Below the pieces are notes generated by a model, which was not told the origin of the DNA, ran no database searches, and saw only the letters and a program-made list of their open reading frames with translations. A DNA stretch of 64,000 nucleotides from Bacillota bacterium (GTDB lineage Bacteria > Bacillota > Clostridia > Christensenellales > Aristaeellaceae). Where the stretch lies: contig JAEYOW010000005.1 in NCBI GenBank assembly GCA_023411375.1, positions 1 through 64,000 on the forward strand. Reading direction: 5' to 3'. Shown piece by piece: positions 1 through 8,485 of the stretch; position 1 is the first letter of the stretch, and each line of letters begins with the position of its first letter. The translations under genes were made by a program, and so were the position numbers.

Positions 1-77
1 GGGGGGTTGGGTTGTGGGGCCCCCCCCCCCCCCCCCCGCCGGTGGGGACGGCAATTTTTTTAACGCCGTCCAGTTAG
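1..77. other. low-complexity contig edge
   Basis: The first 40 bases are runs of G and C, including an uninterrupted C run of about 18. They are followed by a 7-bp inverted repeat (GGACGGC at 46-52, GCCGTCC at 65-71) enclosing a T run. No gene is visible. The homopolymers look more like an assembly or sequencing edge than biology. The transporter permeases expected beyond the binding-protein gene are therefore cut off. Confidence 0.6.
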
Positions 78-1418
78 TCAGGGCATTTCGGCCTGGCCGA
101 TGCGGCTTTTGAGCTCGCGGTCCATGTTGGCGATCGCCTCGTCCATGGTCTGTTCGCCCGCAACGTATTTTTCCAGCTCCGCGCTGATGATTTCATCCGC
201 CTCGGCGTCGTTGGGCGTAACGATCATGTTCGCGGAGGGGTTGTTCAGCGCGTCGCTCTCCGCCTTGCGGAAGGACTGACCGCCGTAGAAGTCCGAGCCC
301 TCCTGCCAGAAGGGATCGGTCAGCATTTCCAGAGAAATCGGGTTGTTGTAGGGGCCGCTCTGCTTCATCATCTCGTTGACCCAGGCCTTATACGCCTCGC
401 CATCGGTGGCAAAATCATACCACATCTGCTGGAGCAGGCCCAGATAGGTATCGTCATGCTTATCCACCAGGCAGTAGTAGGTGCTGACGGGCGCGCCGCC
501 TGTACCAACCTCGCTGAACACGGGGGCGGGCATCACGCGCCAGTCGCCCGCGGTTTCGGTCAGGTTGCCGCGCAGGAACTCGTCCCAGAAAGCGCCGATG
601 TAATAGGTGGCGATCTTACCCTCGTCGGTGGCTTCGTACAGCGGCTGCTGCATCATGTTGGTCTTGTACAAAAGGCCCTCGCTATGCAGCTTGTCCAGGA
701 AGCCCAGCGCCAGCTTGGCGCCGGCATCCTCGCCGATGACGACGTTGCCGTTTTCATCCCAGATGCGGGCGTTCGCCTGCGGCATCAGGCCGCGGCGGCC
801 CCAGTAGCGCCACGTGAACGTGGAGGGATCAATATAAGAAAGGAAAACTTCGCCATTCGACTTTTCCTTTAGCTGCCGCCCAGCCTCCAGGTAGCCGTCG
901 AAGGTGCTCATGATGGATGGGTCAACTCCGTACTTTTCAAAAACCGCCGCGTTATAGAACAGCACCTGCGGGCGCACCGCGTCCGGCAGGGCGTAAATGC
1001 GGCCGTTGATGGTCGCGTCGCCGGCCGCGCCCGGCACAAACTGGTCGGCGATGGGGGTATAGAAGTCGGTCATGTCCACAAGCAGGTCGTTTGTAGCCAT
1101 GTTTACCACGCCGACCGTATCCAGGAACATAATGTGAGGCATGGCTTCGTAATCGCCGGCAAGGTTGTACATGGCGATCTTCTGCTGGCCGTCATTCGTG
1201 GTGGAAATGGTCGTGGCCTCAAGGGTGACGTTGGGCGCGATATCCCTGTGGGCGTTTAGCCAGGTATCAAAATACTGCTTGCGGAATTGCGGCTGGCCCG
1301 TCGCCCACCACAGGATGGTTCCGTCAGGGTAGGTTTTGTCCTCGGCAAAGGCGGACGGCGCCATCAGCATGGAAAGCGTCATAGCCAGCGCAACAATCAG
1401 GGACAGAGTACGTTTCAT
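78..1418 (-). CDS. ABC transporter extracellular solute-binding protein (sugar type)
   Basis: The protein has 446 residues, a normal size for a family-1 sugar-binding protein. It has a clear signal peptide: a basic start (MKRTL), a hydrophobic core to about residue 20, then a signal peptidase I-type site at AFA/ED near residue 25. No lipobox cysteine is present, which is unusual for a Gram-positive binding protein. The mature part carries the mixed aromatic and acidic pattern of extracellular carbohydrate binders. An AAAGGAGG ribosome site precedes the ATG. It lies 87 bp downstream of the GntR gene on the same strand, so the two are probably co-transcribed and the regulator probably answers to the same nutrient. 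The permeases would lie beyond the window edge. The substrate cannot be read from the sequence. Confidence 0.88.
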   Translation of the reverse strand: MKRTLSLIVALAMTLSMLMAPSAFAEDKTYPDGTILWWATGQPQFRKQYFDTWLNAHRDIAPNVTLEATTISTTNDGQQKIAMYNLAGDYEAMPHIMFLDTVGVVNMATNDLLVDMTDFYTPIADQFVPGAAGDATINGRIYALPDAVRPQVLFYNAAVFEKYGVDPSIMSTFDGYLEAGRQLKEKSNGEVFLSYIDPSTFTWRYWGRRGLMPQANARIWDENGNVVIGEDAGAKLALGFLDKLHSEGLLYKTNMMQQPLYEATDEGKIATYYIGAFWDEFLRGNLTETAGDWRVMPAPVFSEVGTGGAPVSTYYCLVDKHDDTYLGLLQQMWYDFATDGEAYKAWVNEMMKQSGPYNNPISLEMLTDPFWQEGSDFYGGQSFRKAESDALNNPSANMIVTPNDAEADEIISAELEKYVAGEQTMDEAIANMDRELKSRIGQAEMP

Positions 1419-1505
1419 GAAAATACCTCCTTTTGTTTATCTAAACGGCCGCGCGCGCTGCGGCCATTATGATCCTTCGCTTAACCGTTAACTGCCAGAT
1501 CCGTC

Positions 1506-2153
1506 TTACGCTCTGCGCTCCGCCCACCACAAAAGCTGGTTGGTATCCTCAAGCAGGATATTCCGCGCGGCTTGATAATCGCCGTTCTCGCAGGCGTCGA
1601 TAAAATGCTCATGCGCAAAGCGCTTCTGCTGCAATTCCGGCGCGTAAATATTTTTGAAGTACTGCGTCGTCGCCCTGGCGTCGATGCGCAGGGTGTCCCT
1701 GAGGAGCTTATACATATAAGTGTTGCCCGCAAAGGAGGCGAGCAGAAGGTGGAACTCCACGTTGCCTTCCCAGCGCTTGTTCGCGGGCAGGGAGGGCTCG
1801 TCCGCCTCGCGGATGCGTTCGTTGCATTCCCGGAGCTTCGCGACTGCCTCCTTGTCCAGCGCGGGAAAGGACTTTTCAAACATAAACAGCTCCATGGCCT
1901 GGCGTGTTTCGGCAATCTCCCGCATTTCATCGGGCATAATCTGCACCACGCGGTAGCCGGTACGCGGAATGCTTTGGAGCACCTGCTCGTCGCACAGGGA
2001 AATGAGCGCCTCCCTGACGGGAGATTTGCTGACGCCGTAACGCTGGATCAGCTGCCCCTCGGTGATAATCTCGTTTACCTCAAACGTTCCGTCGATTACA
2101 TCCCGGTAAATCTGTTCATAGATCAGGTTCGTCAACGGTTTTCCGCTGTTCAT
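1506..2153 (-). CDS. GntR family transcriptional regulator, FCD (FadR) subfamily
   Basis: The 215-residue protein has an N-terminal winged helix (about residues 8-75) with the GntR signature GQLIQRYGVSKSPVREAL. The all-helical C-terminal half matches the FCD ligand-binding domain, which usually binds a carboxylated metabolite through a metal. Length is typical of the subfamily. An AAAGGGAG site precedes the ATG. It is divergent from the cysteine desulfidase-like gene and upstream of the binding-protein gene, so it could control both from the shared 237-bp intergenic region. Two direct repeats there are candidate operators. The effector is unknown. Confidence 0.9.
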   Translation of the reverse strand: MNSGKPLTNLIYEQIYRDVIDGTFEVNEIITEGQLIQRYGVSKSPVREALISLCDEQVLQSIPRTGYRVVQIMPDEMREIAETRQAMELFMFEKSFPALDKEAVAKLRECNERIREADEPSLPANKRWEGNVEFHLLLASFAGNTYMYKLLRDTLRIDARATTQYFKNIYAPELQQKRFAHEHFIDACENGDYQAARNILLEDTNQLLWWAERRA

Positions 2154-2177
2154 CGCGCACGCTCCCTTTGCATTCGA

Positions 2178-2213
2178 TTGATCATATCAGTGATATTATT
2201 ATAGATCATATCA
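2178..2213. promoter_or_regulatory. candidate GntR operator repeats
   Basis: Two copies of GATCATATCA lie at 2180-2189 and 2204-2213, 24 bp apart (about two helical turns). A TTGATAT half-site in inverted orientation follows at 2253-2259. They lie just upstream of the GntR start in the divergent intergenic region. Autoregulation and control of the neighbour are inferred. Confidence 0.45.
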
Positions 2214-2390
2214 ACGTTTTGTCAATACACTCCTAAAAATTATTTTGTTTTTGTTGATATAACCTTATTATTTCGCGTTCTTCATTATTTTCTTCGATGC
2301 ATATATTTCAAAAATATGAACTTCCATCTGTACATCGGACGCATTTTGTGGTATGCTGCCCGCATCAACACACAGGAGGTTCCCCGAACC

Positions 2391-3674
2391 ATGAAGATCC
2401 ACGACGATCAATATAACGCCTATTGCGCCATTCTGCGCAAGGAGCTGATTCCCGCCACCGGCTGTACCGAGCCGATCGCCCTGGCCTATTGCGCGGCCAA
2501 GGCCAGGCAGACGCTAGGCGCAATGCCGCACGAGGTGCGCGTACAGGCCAGCGGCAATATCATTAAAAACGTGAAAAGCGTCACCGTGCCAAACACATCC
2601 GGACTAAAAGGCATCGAGGCCGCGGTCGCGGCGGGCATTGTCGCGGGCGACGCCGGGCGCGAACTGGAGGTTATCCATTTCGTCAGCGACGCGAAGCGGG
2701 TGGAAATCCGCCGGTATATGGAGACAACTCCCATCGCCGTGGAACCGCTGGAAAGCGGCGCGCTGCTGGACATGATCGTTACCGTGCGCGCGGACGGTCA
2801 CGAGGCAAGCGTTCGCATCCGCCACAGCCATACGCATATCGCCTCCATCCTCATGGATGGCAGGACCTGCTATTGCTCCCATGAGGGCGTGGATGAGGGA
2901 GAGAACGACGTTGATTACGGGCTGCTTACCATCCGCGATATCTGTGCCTTTGCCGATTGCCTGCGCTGCGAGGACGTCGCCGAAGTGCTGGACCGCCAGA
3001 TTGACTACAACACAGCCATCGCAAATGAGGGTTTAAAAAACGGCTGGGGCGCGGAAATCGGCGGCGTTCTGAAAAGCGTATACGGCGACGATGTGCGCGT
3101 GCGCGCAAAAGCCATGGCAGCCGCCGGCTCCGACGCAAGGATGAGCGGCTGCGAGCTTCCGGTGGTCATCAATTCAGGCAGCGGCAACCAGGGGTTGACC
3201 GTCTCCCTTCCGGTGATTGAATACGCCCGGGAATATGGCAAGACAAAGGATGATCTGTACCGCGCGCTAGCGGTGGCCAATCTTGCTTCCATCCATCAAA
3301 AGGCCTCCATCGGCAAGCTGTCCGCGTACTGCGGGGCTGTTACCGCCGGCAGCGGCGCGGGCGCGGGCATCGCCTATCTGCTGACCGGGGATTATGAAAC
3401 CGTCGCGCACACGATCGTCAACGCGCTGGCCGTGGTGTCCGGCATCGTATGCGACGGCGCAAAGCCCTCCTGCGCGGCCAAAATTGCATCTTCGGTGGAC
3501 GCCGGTATTCTGGGCTTTGAAATGTACCGCCGGGGCCGGCAATTCTACGGCGGCGACGGCATCGTTTCCAAAGGGATTGAAAACACCATCCGCAACGTTG
3601 GGGAGCTGGGCCGCGACGGCATGCGGGAAACGGACCGGAAGATCCTCCAAATCATGACGCGCAGCCAAGCTTAA
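2391..3674 (+). CDS. UPF0597 family protein, L-cysteine desulfidase-like (CdsB/CyuA type)
   Basis: The ATG at 2391 is chosen because AGGAGG stands 7 bases before it; the frame is open further upstream. The 427-residue product has the family signature TGCTEP at residues 23-28 and a second conserved segment with CDGAKPSC near residue 345. In characterised relatives these cysteines hold an iron-sulfur cluster used to eliminate sulfide from L-cysteine or water from L-serine, giving pyruvate and ammonia. It is cytoplasmic. It stands alone, divergent from the GntR regulator, which is its most likely controller. Cysteine rather than serine as substrate is an inference from the family. Confidence 0.85.
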   Translation: MKIHDDQYNAYCAILRKELIPATGCTEPIALAYCAAKARQTLGAMPHEVRVQASGNIIKNVKSVTVPNTSGLKGIEAAVAAGIVAGDAGRELEVIHFVSDAKRVEIRRYMETTPIAVEPLESGALLDMIVTVRADGHEASVRIRHSHTHIASILMDGRTCYCSHEGVDEGENDVDYGLLTIRDICAFADCLRCEDVAEVLDRQIDYNTAIANEGLKNGWGAEIGGVLKSVYGDDVRVRAKAMAAAGSDARMSGCELPVVINSGSGNQGLTVSLPVIEYAREYGKTKDDLYRALAVANLASIHQKASIGKLSAYCGAVTAGSGAGAGIAYLLTGDYETVAHTIVNALAVVSGIVCDGAKPSCAAKIASSVDAGILGFEMYRRGRQFYGGDGIVSKGIENTIRNVGELGRDGMRETDRKILQIMTRSQA

Positions 3675-3774
3675 AGCGCCGGACGCGCATGGCGGGGAAG
3701 TTTGGCGGACGCTTTCGCGCGCGGGAGCGCCCGCGGTCCCTGCTTTCGCCATCCCTTCCTTGGTTTTCCGCCGC

Positions 3775-3803
3775 TTGACGAAATTCATCCGCCGCGATAC
3801 AAT
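3775..3803 (+). promoter_or_regulatory. predicted sigma-A promoter for the acyltransferase-like gene
   Basis: TTGACG (3775-3780) and TACAAT (3798-3803) are separated by 17 bp. This would give a leader of about 145 nt before the ATG at 3953. Confidence 0.55.
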
Positions 3804-3952
3804 AGAGCGTACCTTGTGTATGCCGCGACATATTTTGATTCATGTATACAGCAATGATTCCCTTTCTCTCCCAAAGCGGCGTGCAAGGTTTGCAAGGGGA
3901 CGGCAGATGGGCTGACTTTGTCCCTTCTGCCCCCGAGAAAGGAAGGAACGCC

Positions 3953-4894
3953 ATGTTTGGACACCGCCCCGAGGGCAAGCGCGTGCACGACATCGACCCC
4001 ATCGTGCAGATTACCCCCTACCTCATGCCCATGCGCTGCGACGCGCAGGTTTTTCTGGACCACGACGTGGAGTACGAACCGCTGATGCGCTATATCGCGC
4101 AAAAAAGCCGCGAAGGCGTCAAAATCACGTTTATGGAAATTTTGATAGCCAGCTACGTGCGCGCGGTTTCCCAGGTGCCCGAAGTCAACCGCTTTATCAT
4201 GAACAAGCAGTTTTATAACCGCAAGGAGCTGACCGCCAGCTTTACCCTGCTGCTCGACACCCGGGACGGAAGCCTTGAGGAAAACTCGGTTAAAATTTCC
4301 TTTGACCCCAGCGATACGATTTTTGACGTCAGCGCCCGCGTGAAGGAAACCATTGAAAAAAACCGCGACCCGCAGGACCCGGGCTTTGCCATCAAGCTGG
4401 CCTCGACGCTGCTGAAAATCCCCTTTCTTCCCAACCTGGCGGTTTATCTGGTCAGGCTGTTGGACCGCTACGGTTTTCTTCCCAAGTCGTTTTTGGACGC
4501 GCTGCCCTTTCACACCAGCATGTTTGTCACCAACATGGCCTCCATCGGCATGACGCGCGTATACCATCACATTTACAACTTTGGTAACACCAGTCTGTTT
4601 TTCTCCATCGGCAATCCGCAGCGCAGCTATACGGTGGACGCCGGCGGAAAGGTAATCCGCAAGTGCATGCTGCCCATCGGCATCACCGCGGACGAGCGTG
4701 TGTGCGGCGGCGCGGTATACGCCCAGCTTTTCGCCACCATGAAAAAATGCCTGCGCAACCCCGAGCTGCTGGAAACGCCGCCTGCGGAGGTTCGTTATAA
4801 CGAGGGTTGCGAGTATCACGTGCCCAAGCCCCAGAACGTCGCTATGCCCAAAGAGCAGCCCGAGCCTCAGACGGACCCTATCCCCGCGATGTAA
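3953..4894 (+). CDS. CAT/E2-fold acyltransferase-like protein with altered catalytic motif
   Basis: The ATG at 3953 follows GAAAGGAAGGAA and gives 313 residues, although the frame is open earlier. The protein resembles the catalytic domain of 2-oxo acid dehydrogenase acyltransferases and chloramphenicol acetyltransferase: a FGNTSLFFSIG strand and a C-terminal segment where family members carry the H-x3-D-G active site. Here that segment reads DERVCGG (about residues 247-253), so the expected His is Glu and the Asp is Gly. No lipoyl or E1-binding domain is present and no E1 or E3 genes are adjacent, so it is not a working dehydrogenase E2. It is monocistronic, with a promoter and a strong terminator. 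Acyl-CoA binding or a non-enzymatic role are both possible. Confidence 0.7.
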   Translation: MFGHRPEGKRVHDIDPIVQITPYLMPMRCDAQVFLDHDVEYEPLMRYIAQKSREGVKITFMEILIASYVRAVSQVPEVNRFIMNKQFYNRKELTASFTLLLDTRDGSLEENSVKISFDPSDTIFDVSARVKETIEKNRDPQDPGFAIKLASTLLKIPFLPNLAVYLVRLLDRYGFLPKSFLDALPFHTSMFVTNMASIGMTRVYHHIYNFGNTSLFFSIGNPQRSYTVDAGGKVIRKCMLPIGITADERVCGGAVYAQLFATMKKCLRNPELLETPPAEVRYNEGCEYHVPKPQNVAMPKEQPEPQTDPIPAM

Positions 4895-4920
4895 GCGCGG
4901 CGCGTCATTTTTGGATACGT

Positions 4921-4961
4921 AAAAAGCCGGACGGTCTTTTCGTTTGACCGCCCGGCTTTTT
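4921..4961 (+). terminator. intrinsic terminator
   Basis: A 16-bp near-perfect stem (4921-4936 with 4946-4961) ends in CCGGCTTTTT. It closes the acyltransferase-like transcript; the A run on the other arm would also allow termination from the minus strand. Confidence 0.85.
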
Positions 4962-4970
4962 ATGCCTCCT

Positions 4971-5143
4971 ATTGTATACGTAAGCAGCGCGGTGTTTCCG
5001 GCATTTTCATAAACCACGATCCCCTCCACCCGGGTCATATTCACCGCTTTCCCCCGCATGACCATTTCGGTCGTTAATCAGTGTTCTGCAATAAATAGAT
5101 TTGCCTCATGCCGATTGTTTTCATCAGTTGCCCTGTATTCCAT
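4971..5143 (-). pseudogene. GNAT acetyltransferase N-terminal fragment
   Basis: Reading minus from an ATG at 5143 with GGAGG in front gives MEYRATDENNRHEANLFIAEH, then a TGA at 5080-5078. The same frame continues as LTTEMVMRGKAVNMTRVEG and IVVYENAG, to about 4971, where the terminator sequence begins. This resembles the start of GNAT family acetyltransferases, in which the stop position is normally a Trp (TGG to TGA). Only about 57 codons remain and the acetyl-CoA-binding core is missing. It is called a decayed fragment; family assignment is from remembered motifs. Confidence 0.5.
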
Positions 5144-5338
5144 TGCCTCCACCCCATCCACCTTAAAATCCCCCCGCAGCCGTTCCACTAAATAGATTAT
5201 GCCCTTGTGTTTCCTTTATGGTTTAAATGTTTCTGTTTTTTACATCTCTTTGTTCTTCATTTTCCATTTTCTTTTCATTCGCCGCCTTTTATAATGGGTG
5301 CAACAAACAATTCCAAACATAAAAGGAGGCAATCATCC

Positions 5339-6568
5339 ATGAAGAAAATGCTGGCGGTTGTGCTCGCGATTACCCTGTCGCTGGGCCTGTTTGCGGCGGC
5401 GGGCGCGGAAGCGCAGGTAACGCTCAATTTCATGTTCAACAGCCCCGAGTTGATCGACGCGTACAACGCGCTGGTCGCGGCCTACGAGGAAGCCAATCCC
5501 AACGTGAAGATAGAGCTGGAGGTTTTGCAAAACGATTATCAGACGGTTCTTAAATCCCGCCTGAACGCGGGCGAAACCCCCGACCTGTTTCTTACCAGCG
5601 CCTATAACGACAACAAGGTGTTTGGCGAATATGCCCATAACCTGAACGAAGAGGCCTTCATCAAGGCCGTCGATCCCGGCGTGCTGACCGCCGTAACCTA
5701 CGAGGGCAATGTGACGGGCCTGCCCTTCCTGGTCCAATCCCACTCCTTCATCTATAACATCGACCTGTTTGAGCAGGCCGGCGTCACCGAGCTGCCCGCC
5801 ACGCTGGACCAGCTGCGCGCCTGCTGCGAGAAGCTCCGGACAGCCGGTATCCAGCCCTTCAGCACCGGCTTTAGCGAATGGTGGATTTTACCGCAGACCA
5901 CCTACCCTTGCATGGCCGACGCTTACGACGGCGATTATGAGAAGCTCTTTGAGGATGTGAAAAGCGGCGCGCTCAAATTCGGAGACCTGCCGCAGGTGGA
6001 GTTCGCAATGGACGTGCTTGACCTGATATGCGAGTTTGGCGGCGAGAAGCCCATGGAATCCACCAACGACGTACAGTGCTCTGAATTCGCCAACGGCAAG
6101 GTTGCGATGATTCATAACGGCAACTGGGCCGAAGCCTCTATTCTTGCCATCAACCCGGATATCAGAATGGGCTATGTGTACCATCCCACCTTGGGCGGCA
6201 AGGCCGCGCTGGCCGTGGAATCCAACCTGACCTTCCGCGTGGCAAAGGACTCTCCCAACCGCGGCGAGGTGCTGAACTTCCTGAACTTCATGTGCACCTC
6301 CGAGTATGGCAAGGCTTGGATTCCCGAACAGTGCGCCCAGATTTCCCCGCTGCTGGGCGCGTCCTCTCCCGCCTCCCAGCTGGCCGCGGCGACCGCCGAA
6401 GCGCAAAACGCCGGCGAAACCTGCCCCTGGTGGATTTTCAAGGGGCCTGACGGCATCGAACAGCCCTTTGGCGTCGCCTTCCAGAACTACGCCGCAGGCA
6501 CCGCCACCCGCGAGGAAACCCGGCAGGCTCTGACCGATCTGTTCGTAAATGCCTACGCGGCCGAATAA
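5339..6568 (+). CDS. ABC transporter extracellular solute-binding protein (sugar type)
   Basis: The ATG at 5339 follows AAAAGGAGG and gives 409 residues. A signal peptide (MKKMLAVVLAITLSLG) ends at a signal peptidase I-like site AEA/Q near residue 24, again with no lipobox cysteine. The mature sequence begins VTLNFMFNSPELIDAYNALV and continues with the family-1 sugar-binder pattern, including FANGKVAMIHNGNW (about residues 251-264), typical of these proteins. It opens a three-gene importer operon. A partial terminator hairpin between it and the first permease would favour excess binding protein. The kinase-regulator pair downstream is the likely sensor system for its ligand. A TATAAT at 5290-5295 is a possible -10, without a good -35. 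Confidence 0.92.
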   Translation: MKKMLAVVLAITLSLGLFAAAGAEAQVTLNFMFNSPELIDAYNALVAAYEEANPNVKIELEVLQNDYQTVLKSRLNAGETPDLFLTSAYNDNKVFGEYAHNLNEEAFIKAVDPGVLTAVTYEGNVTGLPFLVQSHSFIYNIDLFEQAGVTELPATLDQLRACCEKLRTAGIQPFSTGFSEWWILPQTTYPCMADAYDGDYEKLFEDVKSGALKFGDLPQVEFAMDVLDLICEFGGEKPMESTNDVQCSEFANGKVAMIHNGNWAEASILAINPDIRMGYVYHPTLGGKAALAVESNLTFRVAKDSPNRGEVLNFLNFMCTSEYGKAWIPEQCAQISPLLGASSPASQLAAATAEAQNAGETCPWWIFKGPDGIEQPFGVAFQNYAAGTATREETRQALTDLFVNAYAAE

Positions 6569-6586
6569 GGCGCCGCAAACGTGTCA

Positions 6587-6630
6587 AGGGAGCCCGGCAC
6601 GCTGTCAAAGCGGCGCGCCGGCTCCCTTTT
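6587..6630 (+). terminator. attenuator-like hairpin between binding protein and permease
   Basis: AAGGGAGCCCGGC (6587-6599) pairs with GCCGGCTCCCTT (6617-6628), with one bulged C, and is followed by a short TTTT. The weak T run suggests partial termination or 3'-end protection, a common way to make more binding protein than permease. Confidence 0.6.
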
Positions 6631-6649
6631 CCAAATAAGGAGGCCCGGT

Positions 6650-7555
6650 ATGCTCAAGTACCATACGGAAAGGCGCGCCCTGTCCGCCCGCCGGGAAGCG
6701 CGCCAGTTCATCGCCTACGTGGCGCCCGCAATGCTTTTAATTATCGCCTTTGTCGGCATCCCCTTTTTTATGTGTATCTTCTATTCCTTCCAGAAGTGGA
6801 ACGGCATCGCCAAGGCTTCCACCTTCACCGGCCTTGACAACTATATCCGCCTGTTTACGTCCGATACGGGCTTTTCCAGAGCGTTCGGCTATACGTTCGT
6901 GTACGCGGCGGGCGTGGTGGCGCTGGTCAACGTGCTTTCACTCCTGCTGGCCGCCATGCTGGAGGGGAACGTCCGGGGCAAGGGCTTTTTCCGGGCGGCG
7001 TTTTATATCCCCAACATCATCTCCATGATTATCATCGGCTTTATCTGGAAGTTCATCTGCATCCGGGTGTTCGAAGGGCTTAGCGCCGCGACCAACCTCG
7101 GCGTGTTCAGGCTGAGCTGGCTGGGCGATCCCGCTTTGGCGGTGGCAACGACCATTCTGGTGTCGGTATGGCAGAACCTGGGCTTCTATCTGGTCATCTA
7201 TATCGCGGGCATACAGTCCGTGCCCGGCGACCTGCCGGAGGCGGCTATGATCGACGGGGCGGGGGCGGTACGGCGCTTCTTTCAAATTACGCTGCCCATG
7301 ATCATGCCCTCGATTTCGTTTTGCATGTTCCATTCCGTCGCCAGCTCCATGAAGATGTTCGAACTGATTTTCTCCCTCACGGGCGGCGGCCCGGGCACGG
7401 CCACGACGCCCATTGCGCTGGATATTTACAATACGGCCTTTAATGCCAACCAATACGGCTATGGCAGCGCCAAAAGCGTCGTTCTGTTTTTAATTGTGGC
7501 CGTCATATCCGCCGTCCAGGTGTCCTTCTTTAAAAACAGGGAGGTGGAGGCATGA
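6650..7555 (+). CDS. carbohydrate ABC transporter permease (MalF type)
   Basis: The ATG at 6650 follows AAGGAGG (6637-6643) and gives 301 residues; upstream in-frame codons lie in the attenuator hairpin. The protein has about six hydrophobic segments and the inner-membrane EAA loop (EAAMIDGAGAVRRFF, about residues 198-212) that docks the ATPase. It overlaps the second permease by 4 bp (ATGA), implying coupled translation. No ATPase is encoded nearby, so a shared MsmK-type ATPase from elsewhere is likely; this is usual for such importers. Confidence 0.93.
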   Translation: MLKYHTERRALSARREARQFIAYVAPAMLLIIAFVGIPFFMCIFYSFQKWNGIAKASTFTGLDNYIRLFTSDTGFSRAFGYTFVYAAGVVALVNVLSLLLAAMLEGNVRGKGFFRAAFYIPNIISMIIIGFIWKFICIRVFEGLSAATNLGVFRLSWLGDPALAVATTILVSVWQNLGFYLVIYIAGIQSVPGDLPEAAMIDGAGAVRRFFQITLPMIMPSISFCMFHSVASSMKMFELIFSLTGGGPGTATTPIALDIYNTAFNANQYGYGSAKSVVLFLIVAVISAVQVSFFKNREVEA

Positions 7556-8391
7556 GCCGAAAAGCGCGGGCGACCGTTTTTCGCGTGGCTTTTCACGCGC
7601 TGCTGGCCGCGGTTGTTGCGGTATACCTGCTGCCTCTTGCGCTGGTGGTGCTAAACTCGTTCAAAACCTATTCCGAAATCATGACCGACGTAACAGCCAT
7701 GCCCCAAAGCTGGACGCTTGATAATTTCCGCACCGTTTTCACGGATATGAATTATCCCGCCGCGTTCCTCAATACGCTGATCATCACGGCGGCCGGCGTG
7801 CTGGGCATCGTGGTGTTTGGTTCCATGGCGGGCTACAAGCTGGCGCGGGTCAAGACCCGGTACAGCAAGGCGGTCTTTTTCCTGTGCATCATGCCGATGA
7901 TGATTCCCTTCCAGTCCTTCATGATCACGCTGGTCAAGGTGGCGGTGACGCTTCATATCAACAGCAGCGTCTGGGGGCTTTCAGTCATCTACTGGGGGCT
8001 GGGCGCGCCCATGGCGATCTTTTTGTACCAGGGCTTTGCCAAAGGGATTCCCGCGGAGTTGGAGGAATGCGCGCTGCTGGACGGCGCAAGCCAATTCCAG
8101 CTATTTACCCGCATCATCTTTCCCATGCTCAAGGCCACCACAGCTTCGGTCGTTGTGGTCAACGCCATGTGGCTGTGGAACGATTTCCTGCTGCCGCTAT
8201 TGATGCTTGGGGCGGGCAGGCGGAACAAAACGCTTCAGCTTGCGGCGTATTCGTTTATGGGCCAGTATAAGCTGGAGTGGAACAGCATCATGGCGGCCGC
8301 GATACTCATTATTATTCCGGCGCTGGCGATCTATCTGGTTTTCCAGAAGCACATCATCAAGGGCATGGTAACGGGCGCGGTGAAGGGATGA
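7552..8391 (+). CDS. carbohydrate ABC transporter permease (MalG type)
   Basis: The 279-residue protein has an N-terminal membrane segment ending in LPLALVVLNSFKT, about six membrane spans overall, and the EAA-like loop ELEECALLDGASQFQLF (about residues 171-187). It is the partner of the preceding permease in a heterodimeric importer, with start and stop overlapping it. The operon appears to end here. The next genes have their own promoter. Confidence 0.93.
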   Translation: MSRKARATVFRVAFHALLAAVVAVYLLPLALVVLNSFKTYSEIMTDVTAMPQSWTLDNFRTVFTDMNYPAAFLNTLIITAAGVLGIVVFGSMAGYKLARVKTRYSKAVFFLCIMPMMIPFQSFMITLVKVAVTLHINSSVWGLSVIYWGLGAPMAIFLYQGFAKGIPAELEECALLDGASQFQLFTRIIFPMLKATTASVVVVNAMWLWNDFLLPLLMLGAGRRNKTLQLAAYSFMGQYKLEWNSIMAAAILIIIPALAIYLVFQKHIIKGMVTGAVKG

Positions 8392-8401
8392 GCGCCCGCG
8401 C

Positions 8402-8430
8402 TTGCCCGCGGGCGCCGATAGATGTATAAT
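8402..8430 (+). promoter_or_regulatory. predicted promoter of the kinase-regulator pair
   Basis: TTGCCC (8402-8407) and TATAAT (8425-8430) have 17-bp spacing. The box lies just after the permease stop, so the sensor pair can be expressed independently of the transporter. Confidence 0.6.
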
Positions 8431-8485
8431 AGCGCCATAGCGAAAACGTTTGATAAACCGGGCACGAAGGGAGGCTGAGGATAGC

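Noticed and set aside
3785..5065. 426-codon leftward open frame opposite the acyltransferase-like gene
   Set aside because: Most of it is antisense to that gene and crosses its terminator. Only the first ~30 codons resemble a protein, and these are listed as the GNAT remnant.
8440..8456. Possible catabolite (CcpA) cre site GCGAAAACGTTTGATA near the kinase start
   Set aside because: At least two mismatches to the cre consensus, so it could not be supported.
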